Source of the DNA: Synechococcales cyanobacterium RM1_1_8
Lineage (GTDB): Bacteria > Cyanobacteriota > Cyanobacteriia > PCC-9006 > JAAUQQ01
NCBI GenBank assembly: GCA_012032745.1
Contig: JAAUQQ010000008.1
Coordinates: forward strand, 1-33,451
DNA: 33,451 nucleotides
Direction: 5' to 3'
The notes under the pieces are model-generated. The model did no database searches, had not been told where the DNA came from, and saw only the letters and a list, made by a program, of their open reading frames with translations. The first letter of the stretch is position 1, and each line of letters opens with the position of its first letter. The translations under genes were made by a program, and so were the position numbers. Of this stretch, positions 8,037-16,406 are shown one piece after another.

Positions 8037-10219
8037 ATGGAATGTGGCCCGTCCGCTTCAAACAATAATAATCCCTGGTTTCCATCCTCTTTAACCGATG
8101 CTGACTTTCGAGCCCTGTCCTTGGAAGCCGCCCAAACGCGTGCCCAGTCAGGTCATGGGGAATTGGGCTATGGAGGACTGGGCCATGGGTGGGGATTGGA
8201 TGGTCATGGTAAGGCTGATGGTAAAACGGGCGGCCAAGCGGATGGCTCGGCAAGCTGCCAGCCCAACTGCCAGCCCAACTGCCAGCTTAATTCAGCAGCC
8301 CTGGATACGGACCGAGATTTAGCCCAAGATCCGGCCCGAGAGCCCGCCCGCATCCATGATGCTCAATACAGCCAGGCTTTCTCCCATCGCACCAGAGTCC
8401 TGGCCGCTGGCCTGGAGTTGGCGATGGAAACGGCCCTGGAACAGGCGATTGTTTACCGCAATCTCTCCGTACCGGAGCTGGTGGAACATGCCCTGCTGCG
8501 GGCTGAAGGGGGCTTGAGCGATCGCGGTGCGCTCTGTGTGAAAACCTTGCCCTACAGCGGCATCACCCCCAGCAGTTACTACCGCGTTTGTCCGGGGCTG
8601 ACGGCTGGAGCTGGCGAGGATGGGGCTGATGAAGACCAAGCTGCCCAGGTCGCGGATCTGGCTGGGCAGGTGTGGGGAGGGGCCTTACAGCCCATGGACC
8701 CGGCGACCTTCGATGGGCTCTATGGCCGGGTGTTGGACTATATCCAGGATCGCAGCCTCTACCAGTGCGATGGTTCCCTAGGGGCATTGCTGGAGCAACC
8801 GGGTTCGCCTCCCCGGCTGCGGGTTGTTTGTGAACTCGCCTCCCAGGTGCTGATGGCTCGCCAGTGGCTGGGCCAGGCCGTTTCAGATCAGCCTGGCTCC
8901 AGTCACACAAGCCCTGATCCCGGCCAGCTTACGGTGATTGCGCTGCCGGGGTTGAAGGGGGAGCCGCTGCTGGAGCCGCTGATCCGAGCGGAGGTGTTTA
9001 TCGCTGTTGATGCTGCCAGGGGGCTGGCCCTGGTGGCGGGCAGTCGCCATGGGGGCGATCTGTGGGGGGCGATCGCGGCGCTCTGTGCAGAAGTCGCAGC
9101 AGCGCGGTCTGGGGATCTGTTGCTGTGGCAAAGGGCGATCGCGGCTCCCCTTGATCTACTGGCTCACCCGCCCCAAAGCCCAGCGCCCGCCGCCCTGTTT
9201 TTGGGTGCAGCGGGCAGCGGCAAGCAGCGACTCGCGGCCAGCCTCAGTCCCGATTGGCAGCGAGGGCCTTGGGTTTGGCGGAGTCAGGGGCAGATCCAAC
9301 CGCTGTTGCAGGGCAACTATGGCAGGATTTCCTCCCCGGAAGCCCAGCAGTCGGCCTATCCTCACCTGGGCTTTGGCGCGGTGTTGGAGAATGTGCCCTT
9401 GGAGGATTCCAGTAGCAATCCCAGTTTTGGCGATCGCCGCTGGGGCGGGGCCATGGCCGCCGCCTGGCCCTGCCCTCGGCCACCCAGCCCGTCCAGCCCC
9501 AGCTATCGCCCCCAGGCCATTTTCCTACTTGTTGCAGACACATCTGGTCTCTTCCCGCTGCTGGCCAAACTGAGCCCCGCCCAAGCGATTTACCTCGTCG
9601 CCCTGGGCTATGGCGCAGCCCTGCCCGGCTGGGAGCGTCACCTGCTCCAGCCCCAGATGCTGTTTGGCACGGCGGATCCCCAGCGCTGTCTGCGCGAGAG
9701 CTTGGGGCTGCGCGATCGCCTCCAAGCCTTTCCGGACACGGCACTCTATCTGCTCAATACCGGCTGGCTGGGAGAGATGCCGAGCCCAGGCCGCAGCCTG
9801 GATCAACGCATTCCCCTCTCCATTAGCCAGACTTTGGTCAAAAGCGGCCTTGGGGGGGGGCCATCCGTTGGAAGAAAGTTGCGGTAGAGACAGGTGCGGA
9901 TATAGGTGCGGAGACAGGTGCGGATATAGGTGCGGAGACAGGTGGGGAGACAAGCGCGAGAACTGGCCCAGCAGCGAGCTTAGGGATGCTCTTGAACTGG
10001 ACCATTCCCGCACCAGTGCTGCCCGAAGTCCGGCTATCGGAGGCAGGTCCCACCAGATCCCTCGATGGGTTGTTTGGCCAACACCCGGCCCAAGCCTGGT
10101 CTCAACCGGAACAATGGCACGCTGCCGCTGCCCAACTGGCCCAGGAATTTGACCGGCAAATGGCGTTTTTGGTGAGCGTTGGACTGCCCCCAGCGATCGC
10201 CCAACAGCAGCCCTTCTAG
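8037..10219 (+). CDS. PEP carboxykinase (ATP)-like protein, apparently catalytically degenerate, one frame break
   Basis: Colinear with ATP-type PEP carboxykinases: the Tyr-Arg-Asn-Leu-Ser-Val-Pro-Glu-Leu block, Phe-Ile-Ala-Val-Asp, Phe-Gly-Ala-Val-Leu-Glu-Asn-Val, Lys-Leu-Ser-Pro-Ala-Gln-Ala, Leu-Asn-Thr-Gly-Trp, and the C-terminal end after the frame break. The frame changes in the nine-G run 9852-9860; one added G gives 727 residues, against about 530 usual. The extra length is a Gly/His- and Cys-Gln-Pro-Asn-repetitive N-terminal extension plus inserts. Key residues look lost: the substrate-binding Arg of Gly-Arg-Ser-Pro is Ile176, the Lys-Lys and His of the metal site are absent, the Walker A is Gly-Ala-Ala-Gly-Ser-Gly-Lys (390-396), and the Asp-Asp-Glu-His segment is missing. 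Probably not a working PEPCK. Its last four bases overlap the convergent CheW gene (shared CTAG). As written, the first frame stops at 9887. Confidence 0.75.
9852..9860 (+). other. Nine-G run where the PEPCK-like frame breaks
   Basis: Family similarity continues in the first frame up to this run and in the next frame after it. A tenth G would join the two parts into one open frame ending at 10219. Such runs are the commonest site of both replication slippage and base-calling errors. Confidence 0.7.
9887..9950 (+). repeat. 24-bp tandem repeat inside the PEPCK-like gene
   Basis: Two exact 24-bp units (9887-9910 and 9911-9934, starting GAGACAGGTGCGG) and a third, shortened and altered unit. In the downstream frame they encode Glu-Thr-Gly-Ala-Asp-Ile-Gly-Ala repeated, an insert absent from ordinary PEP carboxykinases and located between the Leu-Asn-Thr-Gly-Trp region and the C-terminal domain. 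The period is a multiple of three, so copy number can vary without breaking the frame. Confidence 0.85.
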
Positions 10220-10776
10220 CCACGCCCTCCCCGGTCCTGGTTCATCAGCCTGGCCATCACCGCTGCCATATCCAACAAAAACAAAGACTGAAGCGCACCG
10301 TCTTCCCCCGAGTTGATACGCACAATATGGCTAGCCACCCAGAGCGTATCGGCCTGACGATAGGATTCGGGCAGCTCGCGGATCTGGCTGCTGTCCACCT
10401 CCAAAAGCAGCGGCGTTTCCGCTGTGGGAATGCCCATCAGTTCACCGCTGGGGGCTGGGGTCAGCACCAGATAGCCGGGGCGCTCGGGGGAATAGGCCTG
10501 GGCGGTGCCAAAGAGTTGCTGATGCAAATCGACAATGGTGAGTTCGCGGTTACCCACGGTGGTAATGCCCACCGCATTGAGGCCGCTGCTGTAGACCTTG
10601 GGTCGGTTAATCACCCGGCTGATGCTGTTCATGGCAACAGCCAAGCGCAGGCTGCCCACGGGGAAGGCAATCAGTTTGTGGCTGGCTGGGGAGGCTGGGG
10701 GTGCGATCGCTTTCCCCCCAGCCAAGGAGGGGTCGGATTGCTCGACTGGGGGAAGGCCAGGGGGGGAGGTTTGCAT
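10216..10776 (-). CDS. CheW-like adaptor protein (distal copy)
   Basis: A 186-residue protein: about 30 Pro-rich residues, then a CheW domain (Leu-Ile-Ala-Phe-Pro-Val-Gly, Ile-Ser-Arg-Val-Ile, Val-Gly-Ile-Thr-Thr-Val-Gly-Asn-Arg-Glu-Leu-Thr-Ile-Val-Asp-Leu). CheW domains bind CheA and the tips of chemoreceptors, linking sensor to kinase in the cytoplasm. It is the last gene of the - strand taxis cluster, 72 bases behind cheA, and those 72 bases are mostly a G/C-skewed minisatellite. Its stop codon shares the CTAG tetranucleotide with the stop of the convergent PEPCK-like gene. No gene symbol is assigned because this extra CheW is not part of the classical pix or hmp naming. Confidence 0.85.
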   Translation of the reverse strand: MQTSPPGLPPVEQSDPSLAGGKAIAPPASPASHKLIAFPVGSLRLAVAMNSISRVINRPKVYSSGLNAVGITTVGNRELTIVDLHQQLFGTAQAYSPERPGYLVLTPAPSGELMGIPTAETPLLLEVDSSQIRELPESYRQADTLWVASHIVRINSGEDGALQSLFLLDMAAVMARLMNQDRGGRG

Positions 10777-10789
10777 TGGATCTCTGGGG

Positions 10790-10844
10790 CTGGGTGGTGG
10801 GTGATGGGTGGTTGGCGATGGGTGGTGGGTGATGGGTGATGGGA
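10790..10844. repeat. GGGTGATGGGTGGT-type minisatellite between cheA and cheW
   Basis: A block of near-identical short units (GGGTGAT, GGGTGGT, GGCGAT) with at least eight runs of three G on the + strand. The - strand, which is the coding sense here, is C-rich. The + strand could fold into G-quadruplex structures. It fills most of the cheA-cheW gap, so it is transcribed as part of the operon leader of the distal cheW. Confidence 0.8.
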
Positions 10845-10848
10845 GGCT

Positions 10849-13800
10849 CTAGACTGGAGCAACCGTTGCCATCAGTTGCTCAATCGACTTCAAGAAGTCC
10901 TGCTCCACATAGGGCTTGCTGAAATAGTCGTGGGCCTTGAGTTGCATGGCCAAGCGGCGGTGCTTGTCGCTGCTGCGGGAGGTCAACATCACCACGGGAA
11001 CCTTCATCAATTGGGGCTCGCGGCGGCGCTGGCTGAGGAATTCGAAGCCATTCATATTGGGCATTTCCACATCGCAGATCACCAGTTGAATCGCGCTGTT
11101 CTGGCGGAGCTGGGTCAGGGCCTCCTGGCCATCGCCCGCCTGGAGCACGCGATAGCCAGCCTTCTCCAGGCTGAGGGCAATGGTGCGGCGCATGGCCGTG
11201 GAATCATCCACGACCAGGATCGTCTTGGCCTGCATGATCTCGCTGAAGGAGAGGTTGGAGCTGCCGCCGGAACTGGTTTCATAGGGATTCTCCTCGGCTT
11301 CATCCCTCAAACCAACAAAGAGTTCATCCGCCGCCTCCACCCCGGCCGCCACGGCGATGGACTGTTCGCTGAGCAACTTGAGTAGGGCTGTGCCATCCAG
11401 CACGGGGACCATGCGGCCATCGCCCAGGATGGTGCAGCCGTAGGAGTAGTCCGGAGGCGTGATCGCTGGGCTAAAGGGCTTGATTACCAGTTCTTGCTCC
11501 ATCAACAGGCGGTTGACCTCCATGGCACAGCGCTGGTTGCCCCGGCTGAAGATTAGCAGCGGCAAGGCCCAGTCCTGGGGCACCGGAATGCTTTTGGCGG
11601 TGATGCTTTTGAGCGCTGCCACATCGGGGGTCGGGCAGCGGTAGTCCAGCAGTTCAGCCATGGATTGGATGGAAATCAGGTCGTTGCGCCAGTGGAGACA
11701 GCGCTTGTGGCCCACCTGTTTGATTTGGCTGGCATCGGGCACCAGGAGATCTTCGATGCCATCGGAGGGTAGTGCGATCGCTGCCGAACCCACCTGGCAC
11801 ACCATCAGCTTGGCCACCGTCAGCGTCAGGGGCAGGCGCAGGGTAAAGGTCGTGCCCCGGCCCTTTTCATAGTCCACCGTGACGCTGCCCTTGAGGCCCT
11901 TGAGTTGCTCCCGCACCACATCCAAGCCCACACCCCGGCCCGACAGCTCGCTGAGCTGGGCTGCGGTCGAAAAGCCAGGCTCGAAAATCAAGTCCACCAG
12001 CGTTTGCTGGGGCAGCAATTTCAGCTCTTCGCGGGAGAGCCAGCCCAGGTCGATCGCCCGCTTAGCGATGCGCTCCAGGTTGATGCCCTCACCATCGTCT
12101 TGAATTTCAATAACGGTTTGGTTGCCCTGGTAGTAAGCATTGATCTGGATGGTGCCGCGCTCTGGCTTGCCCTGGGTAGTGCGCACCTCGGGCAGCTCAA
12201 TGCCGTGGTCGAAGGCATTGCGCAGCAGGTGCAGCATCGGGTCATGGAGCTTTTCCAAGATGCCCTTATCCACCAACACATGGGTGCCGTTCATCGTCAA
12301 GTCCACAGACTTTTTATGCTTGCGTGCCAGATCGCGCAGCATCCGAGGGAAGCGGCCTAAAATATTGTCCAAGGGCAGCATTCGAGCCCACATCAGCTCA
12401 TTTTGCAGCAGGCTGAGGCGCTGGCGCTGTTGGGTCAAACTCTGGGTGGATTGCTCCAGCAACACGCCGATGTCATCGACGCCTTCTTCAAGCTGGATGA
12501 GCTGTTCAAAAATTTCCTGGAGTTGGCCGTGGAGTGCCCCATAGCGATCCATTTCTAGGGCATCAAAGCCTTCCATGAAGTGGCTCTCATCCGGGGCGTT
12601 CGGCGATCTAGCGATCGCAGCCTGGGCTGGGGTTTGGCCTAGGCTGGGGTTGGAGGAAGTTGGCTGGCTAGCTGGACCGGCTGCTGGGCGGGTCGCTGGG
12701 CTAGCGGCGGCGGCTCGGGCTACCCCCTGGGCGCGCTGGGTCGGCTCCAGCAACATTTGATCCGAGACCTTGCGCAGGCCATTGACCTGACCATCAAACT
12801 CTTTAAAGCGCTTGGAGAGTTGTGTTACCACGGTTTGCAACTGCTCTTGCTGGAGCGAGAGGCTGTTGCGGTTGAGTACCAGCTCGCCGACGAGGTTGTT
12901 CATGCGCTCCAGCACGCTCAGGTCCACCCGCACCGAAATACCGGAAAGTTTGGCACCTGGACGCTTTTTCTTGGCTTTGGTGGTTTCTGCCTCCGCTTCG
13001 GGGTCAACGTCGCTGTTGCCGATATCGCCAGCCGGGGCGATCGCATTTTGGGGCGGCACCGGAGTCAGGGGAGAGCCAGGGCTTGGCAGTTGGCTAAACA
13101 TCTGCTCCACCGCCAAGACCGCTTGGTTAATGCTACCCCCTGGGCTTGCGGCCGAGGCTTGGTGTTCCGCCAGGGCGACCTGGACAGCGGTGTCGGTATC
13201 GGTGGCGGCTGCGGGGATCTCGGACTCGGGCTCGGGCTCTAGCTGCGGCTCGGGCTCCAGGTCGCGTTCTAGGGCGGACTCAGGAGCGGACCCAGGCTCT
13301 GGCGACTGGGGCTCGTTGAGTTCAGCCGTGAGGGAGTCTGTAGCGATCGCATCCACCTGCTCCGGCTGAAACGAAAACATGCTTTCCAAGCTGGGCAGGT
13401 TTTCTTCACCAGCCTGGTCTGGCGCAGCCTGGTCTAGCACCGAAACCTGTTCAGAGACTGCCCCCTGTTCGGGCTCTGGAACCTCTTCAGGCTCTGGAAC
13501 CTCTTCAGGCTTTGGCCATGGGGAAAGTAGCTGTTCTGGCAGCGGTTCCCCACGTTCCGTCTCCTTGACGTCATCCCAACCCCCAAAATCTAAATCATCC
13601 AGAGGCGCTGGAGCCATGGTTTCAGTCGTTTTAACGGAGCTAGGCGGTTGGTCACGCTTTGATGACTCTGCCGCTGCTTGGGCAATAAAGGCTTGAAGCT
13701 CAGGGTTGAGTGCTTCGATGCTGTCATTGGAGCGATCGCCCCCAGCTTGGGGTCCATCCTCCAAGGGCTGTGCCGCTGGTGCTTCGATCTCACCCCAGAT

Positions 13801-16242
13801 CAAATCGATGCTGTCTGGCTCGGGTTCGGAGGGTGCAGGGGCCTCTGGCTGGGCTGTTGACAGCTCGGCGGTTGGGGGCTCCACAGCCTCGGGCTCTGCC
13901 AGATCCTGAATGAACGTGCCCTGGTCCAGATCTTGAATGAAGGTGCCTTCATGGAAAGATTCCGTCGGGCCTGAACCATCCAGACCTGCAATATCCGGAC
14001 CTTCAATATCCGTGACCCCTTGGATGAAGGTGCCCTGGGAAAAATCTTGAACATAGGTGCCTTCGGGGAAGGATTCCTCGGGGTCGGAGGCTGGATCGGC
14101 TGGGACCGTCGCGACCGATTCGACCAGTTCGGCTGGGGTGGAGCAATCTGCCGCAACGGCTGGGTCGGCGATCGCCCAATCCTCGATGGCCGGGGGCGCG
14201 ATCGCCGATTCAGCTTCCACTGTTGCTTCGGCCAGGCTCTCCCAGGGATCCAGTAGGGCTTCCGACTCCAGCAGCGCAGCAGTCTGATCTACAACTGGGC
14301 TGGCTGGCTGGTCTAGGGCTGTCTGCTCTGAGGCTGGCTGCTCCGGGACAGCCTCCAGCGACACAGCAACATCAACTGCATTCAGGGCCGCTTCGAACAG
14401 CGCTTCATCGGCGGCATCGGCGGCCAGGTTCTCTGCGCCCAATTCACCCATGGGCACCACCCCAGGCTCATGGCTGAATTCCGCCATGAAGCCTAAAATC
14501 TCAGCTTCGGTCTGGTCTGCCAAGTCACTGGAGATCTCAGACGAGGCCTCAGATGACACCGGAGGCAATTCCTCAGGCGCGACATTGGCCAAGGCATCGG
14601 CGAAGGCTCCAGTTAAGGCATCGGTCGCATCATCCGCGCAGGCATCGGACCAAACCTCCTCGCCCGCTTCGGTGACAGCAGCATCTGCACCGCTGCTGAT
14701 CGAGCGATCGCCGATGTCGCTGAGATCGCTATTGTCGATCAAGCTGTTGTAGATAGAACTGTCGTCGGTGTCGCCAATGTCGCCGATATCGCCGATATCA
14801 CTGATAAAGCGATCACCCACAGCCTCCTGACTAGCGGCCTTCGCCATGGCCTTCGCCATCGTATCGTCAGCAACTTCCGCCAGTTCATCCTCTGCTTCAG
14901 CAAAGGCCGCGAAGGCATTGTCGCTACCCAGCCAATCCGCTCCAGAAACCGGCTCCAGCTCCTCCCCCCCAAGCGCTGCTGGACTCGGGTCAGCCATGAG
15001 ACTGGCCAACTGAGCCATGGCATCCAGGTTGTGGGAAGCATTGAGGGAATCGCGATCGCCCCCAGCAGCATCACCCAGCCCAGCATCACCCAGCCCAGCA
15101 TCACCCCACTCATCCAGGCTCAGATCTGGACCCTCTGAGACGGAACTCAGCTCCGCTCCAGCCTCCCGATTTAGGCTCGCTTCATTCAGGCTCGCTTCAT
15201 TTAGGCCCGTCTCCATCAGCTCAGCCCAGCCCAGCTCATCGAGCTCCCCAAAGCTGCTATCTGCCAGGGCATCCTCTGCTTTGCCCAGATCGTCACTGGA
15301 ATTTTCACCCAGATCGCCCCCCAAAACGCCACCCAGGTCAAAACCGACCAAGTCCGCTTCACTGAGACCAAAATCGGCCAAATCATCGCGACTTAAGCCC
15401 GAGAAATCCAGCGGTGCAGGCATCATGTTTGCTGCTGCTTCGCCCGCGCTGCCCGTCGCTGCCAAAGCCAGCAGGGCTTCGGAAGGGCGGCCTCCTTGAT
15501 CGCGATCGCCCCCCATGACCAAATCCCGCGCAGCTTGCAGATCCACCAGGGAAACTTGCAGCAGCTCCATGGCCCGATCCGGGTTGTTCTGGCAACCCTC
15601 CAACATCGCCTGGGCGATCGCCCCAAACCCCGGCAGCTCCAGCAGCTCCCCAAAGCCCAAGAAAACCTCCGCCTGGGCTTGGAGTTCACCCAGCACCGGA
15701 AAATTTTCAGGGTTGGCCGCCACTTCCTCCAGGCGAGCAATGCCCTCCTCCACGTCAATCTCAAAAATCGAGATCACCATATCGATACCCAGGTCAGAAG
15801 AACTGGGCATAAAGCTATCGGCCAATTTGAGGGCTTCGGGGCCGAGCTTGGCTTCAATCGCATCCAGGATGGGAAAGGCCTGCTCCAGGGCCGCTTCGGC
15901 ATCGTGGCGACCCGTCTCGATCTGCTCGTTCAGCGGCTCTTTGAGGCAGTCATAGCCATCGAGCAGCAATCCCTCCAACTCATCGTCAATCACGACCGTT
16001 TCATCGTAAAGCGCCCGGAAGGCAGTCTCCAGACGGTGGGCGATGGTTTTGATCGACTCTAGCTCCACGCTGGCCGCCCCACCTTTGATCGAGTGGGCTG
16101 CCCGCATGACCGCATGGACGGTGTTGGCTCCCCGATCTTTGCGCAGCTCCAGAATGCCATCCTCAATGATTTGGAGCAGTTCAATGGCCTCTTCAATGAA
16201 GAATTGATAGGCCTTGTCATGGATATCAGGATTGACAGACAT
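10849..16242 (-). CDS. Hybrid CheA histidine kinase with C-terminal receiver (PixL/PilL/HmpE-type)
   Basis: Core kinase of the taxis cluster, 1797 residues. Order of parts: Hpt domain (residues 5-130; phosphorylated His in Ala-Ala-His-Ser-Ile-Lys-Gly-Gly, about 50); a second helical domain (about 145-250) typical of cyanobacterial CheA; an acidic, low-complexity linker (about 260-1080) with four GTFIQ-type motifs near 725-790; dimerisation domain from about 1100; ATPase domain (N box Leu-Leu-Arg-Asn-Ala-Phe-Asp-His-Gly near 1345, Asp-Asp-Gly-Glu-Gly, Gly-Arg-Gly-Val-Gly-Leu-Asp near 1430); CheW-like domain (1460-1630); and a receiver (1670-1797) with Asp-Asp, Cys-Asp-Val and Ser-Lys-Pro. All catalytic boxes are intact. 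Synteny with pixL is good, but PilL or HmpE homology cannot be separated here. ATG 16242 begins directly at the Hpt domain. Confidence 0.92.
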   Translation of the reverse strand: MSVNPDIHDKAYQFFIEEAIELLQIIEDGILELRKDRGANTVHAVMRAAHSIKGGAASVELESIKTIAHRLETAFRALYDETVVIDDELEGLLLDGYDCLKEPLNEQIETGRHDAEAALEQAFPILDAIEAKLGPEALKLADSFMPSSSDLGIDMVISIFEIDVEEGIARLEEVAANPENFPVLGELQAQAEVFLGFGELLELPGFGAIAQAMLEGCQNNPDRAMELLQVSLVDLQAARDLVMGGDRDQGGRPSEALLALAATGSAGEAAANMMPAPLDFSGLSRDDLADFGLSEADLVGFDLGGVLGGDLGENSSDDLGKAEDALADSSFGELDELGWAELMETGLNEASLNEASLNREAGAELSSVSEGPDLSLDEWGDAGLGDAGLGDAAGGDRDSLNASHNLDAMAQLASLMADPSPAALGGEELEPVSGADWLGSDNAFAAFAEAEDELAEVADDTMAKAMAKAASQEAVGDRFISDIGDIGDIGDTDDSSIYNSLIDNSDLSDIGDRSISSGADAAVTEAGEEVWSDACADDATDALTGAFADALANVAPEELPPVSSEASSEISSDLADQTEAEILGFMAEFSHEPGVVPMGELGAENLAADAADEALFEAALNAVDVAVSLEAVPEQPASEQTALDQPASPVVDQTAALLESEALLDPWESLAEATVEAESAIAPPAIEDWAIADPAVAADCSTPAELVESVATVPADPASDPEESFPEGTYVQDFSQGTFIQGVTDIEGPDIAGLDGSGPTESFHEGTFIQDLDQGTFIQDLAEPEAVEPPTAELSTAQPEAPAPSEPEPDSIDLIWGEIEAPAAQPLEDGPQAGGDRSNDSIEALNPELQAFIAQAAAESSKRDQPPSSVKTTETMAPAPLDDLDFGGWDDVKETERGEPLPEQLLSPWPKPEEVPEPEEVPEPEQGAVSEQVSVLDQAAPDQAGEENLPSLESMFSFQPEQVDAIATDSLTAELNEPQSPEPGSAPESALERDLEPEPQLEPEPESEIPAAATDTDTAVQVALAEHQASAASPGGSINQAVLAVEQMFSQLPSPGSPLTPVPPQNAIAPAGDIGNSDVDPEAEAETTKAKKKRPGAKLSGISVRVDLSVLERMNNLVGELVLNRNSLSLQQEQLQTVVTQLSKRFKEFDGQVNGLRKVSDQMLLEPTQRAQGVARAAAASPATRPAAGPASQPTSSNPSLGQTPAQAAIARSPNAPDESHFMEGFDALEMDRYGALHGQLQEIFEQLIQLEEGVDDIGVLLEQSTQSLTQQRQRLSLLQNELMWARMLPLDNILGRFPRMLRDLARKHKKSVDLTMNGTHVLVDKGILEKLHDPMLHLLRNAFDHGIELPEVRTTQGKPERGTIQINAYYQGNQTVIEIQDDGEGINLERIAKRAIDLGWLSREELKLLPQQTLVDLIFEPGFSTAAQLSELSGRGVGLDVVREQLKGLKGSVTVDYEKGRGTTFTLRLPLTLTVAKLMVCQVGSAAIALPSDGIEDLLVPDASQIKQVGHKRCLHWRNDLISIQSMAELLDYRCPTPDVAALKSITAKSIPVPQDWALPLLIFSRGNQRCAMEVNRLLMEQELVIKPFSPAITPPDYSYGCTILGDGRMVPVLDGTALLKLLSEQSIAVAAGVEAADELFVGLRDEAEENPYETSSGGSSNLSFSEIMQAKTILVVDDSTAMRRTIALSLEKAGYRVLQAGDGQEALTQLRQNSAIQLVICDVEMPNMNGFEFLSQRRREPQLMKVPVVMLTSRSSDKHRRLAMQLKAHDYFSKPYVEQDFLKSIEQLMATVAPV
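13899..14064 (-). repeat. Four GT(F/Y)(I/V)Q motifs in the CheA linker
   Basis: Within about 55 codons the protein reads Glu-Gly-Thr-Tyr-Val-Gln-Asp, Gln-Gly-Thr-Phe-Ile-Gln-Gly, Glu-Gly-Thr-Phe-Ile-Gln-Asp and Gln-Gly-Thr-Phe-Ile-Gln-Asp. The motifs come in two pairs about 30 residues apart, and are the only hydrophobic, ordered-looking pieces in an otherwise acidic linker. Confidence 0.75.
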
Positions 16243-16348
16243 AGTTGCGAAGCCTTGAGAGATCGAAAGGTAAGGGAAAGGGGACGGGGGAAATCAAACC
16301 GAATGCTGCCAATCCAAAGGCTGGGGTATGACTGTTGCCTGGAGCGGC

Positions 16349-16406
16349 ACCTAGCTGGGCTAGAACCTAGCTGGGCTGGAACCTAGCTGGGCTGGAACCT
16401 AGCTGA
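16349..16406. repeat. 16-bp tandem repeat running into the MCP2 stop codon
   Basis: Units 16349-16364, 16365-16380 and 16381-16396 (ACCTAGCTGGGCTGGA, with the first unit varying slightly) are followed by a ten-base partial unit that contains the MCP2 stop codon (TAG, complement of 16399-16401). The array appears to be an expansion of the 3' end of the MCP2 gene, adding spare TAG triplets downstream. Confidence 0.85.

Noticed and set aside
10790-10844. Possible CRISPR or iteron array
   Set aside because: Units are short, variable and without spacers; it is an ordinary minisatellite.
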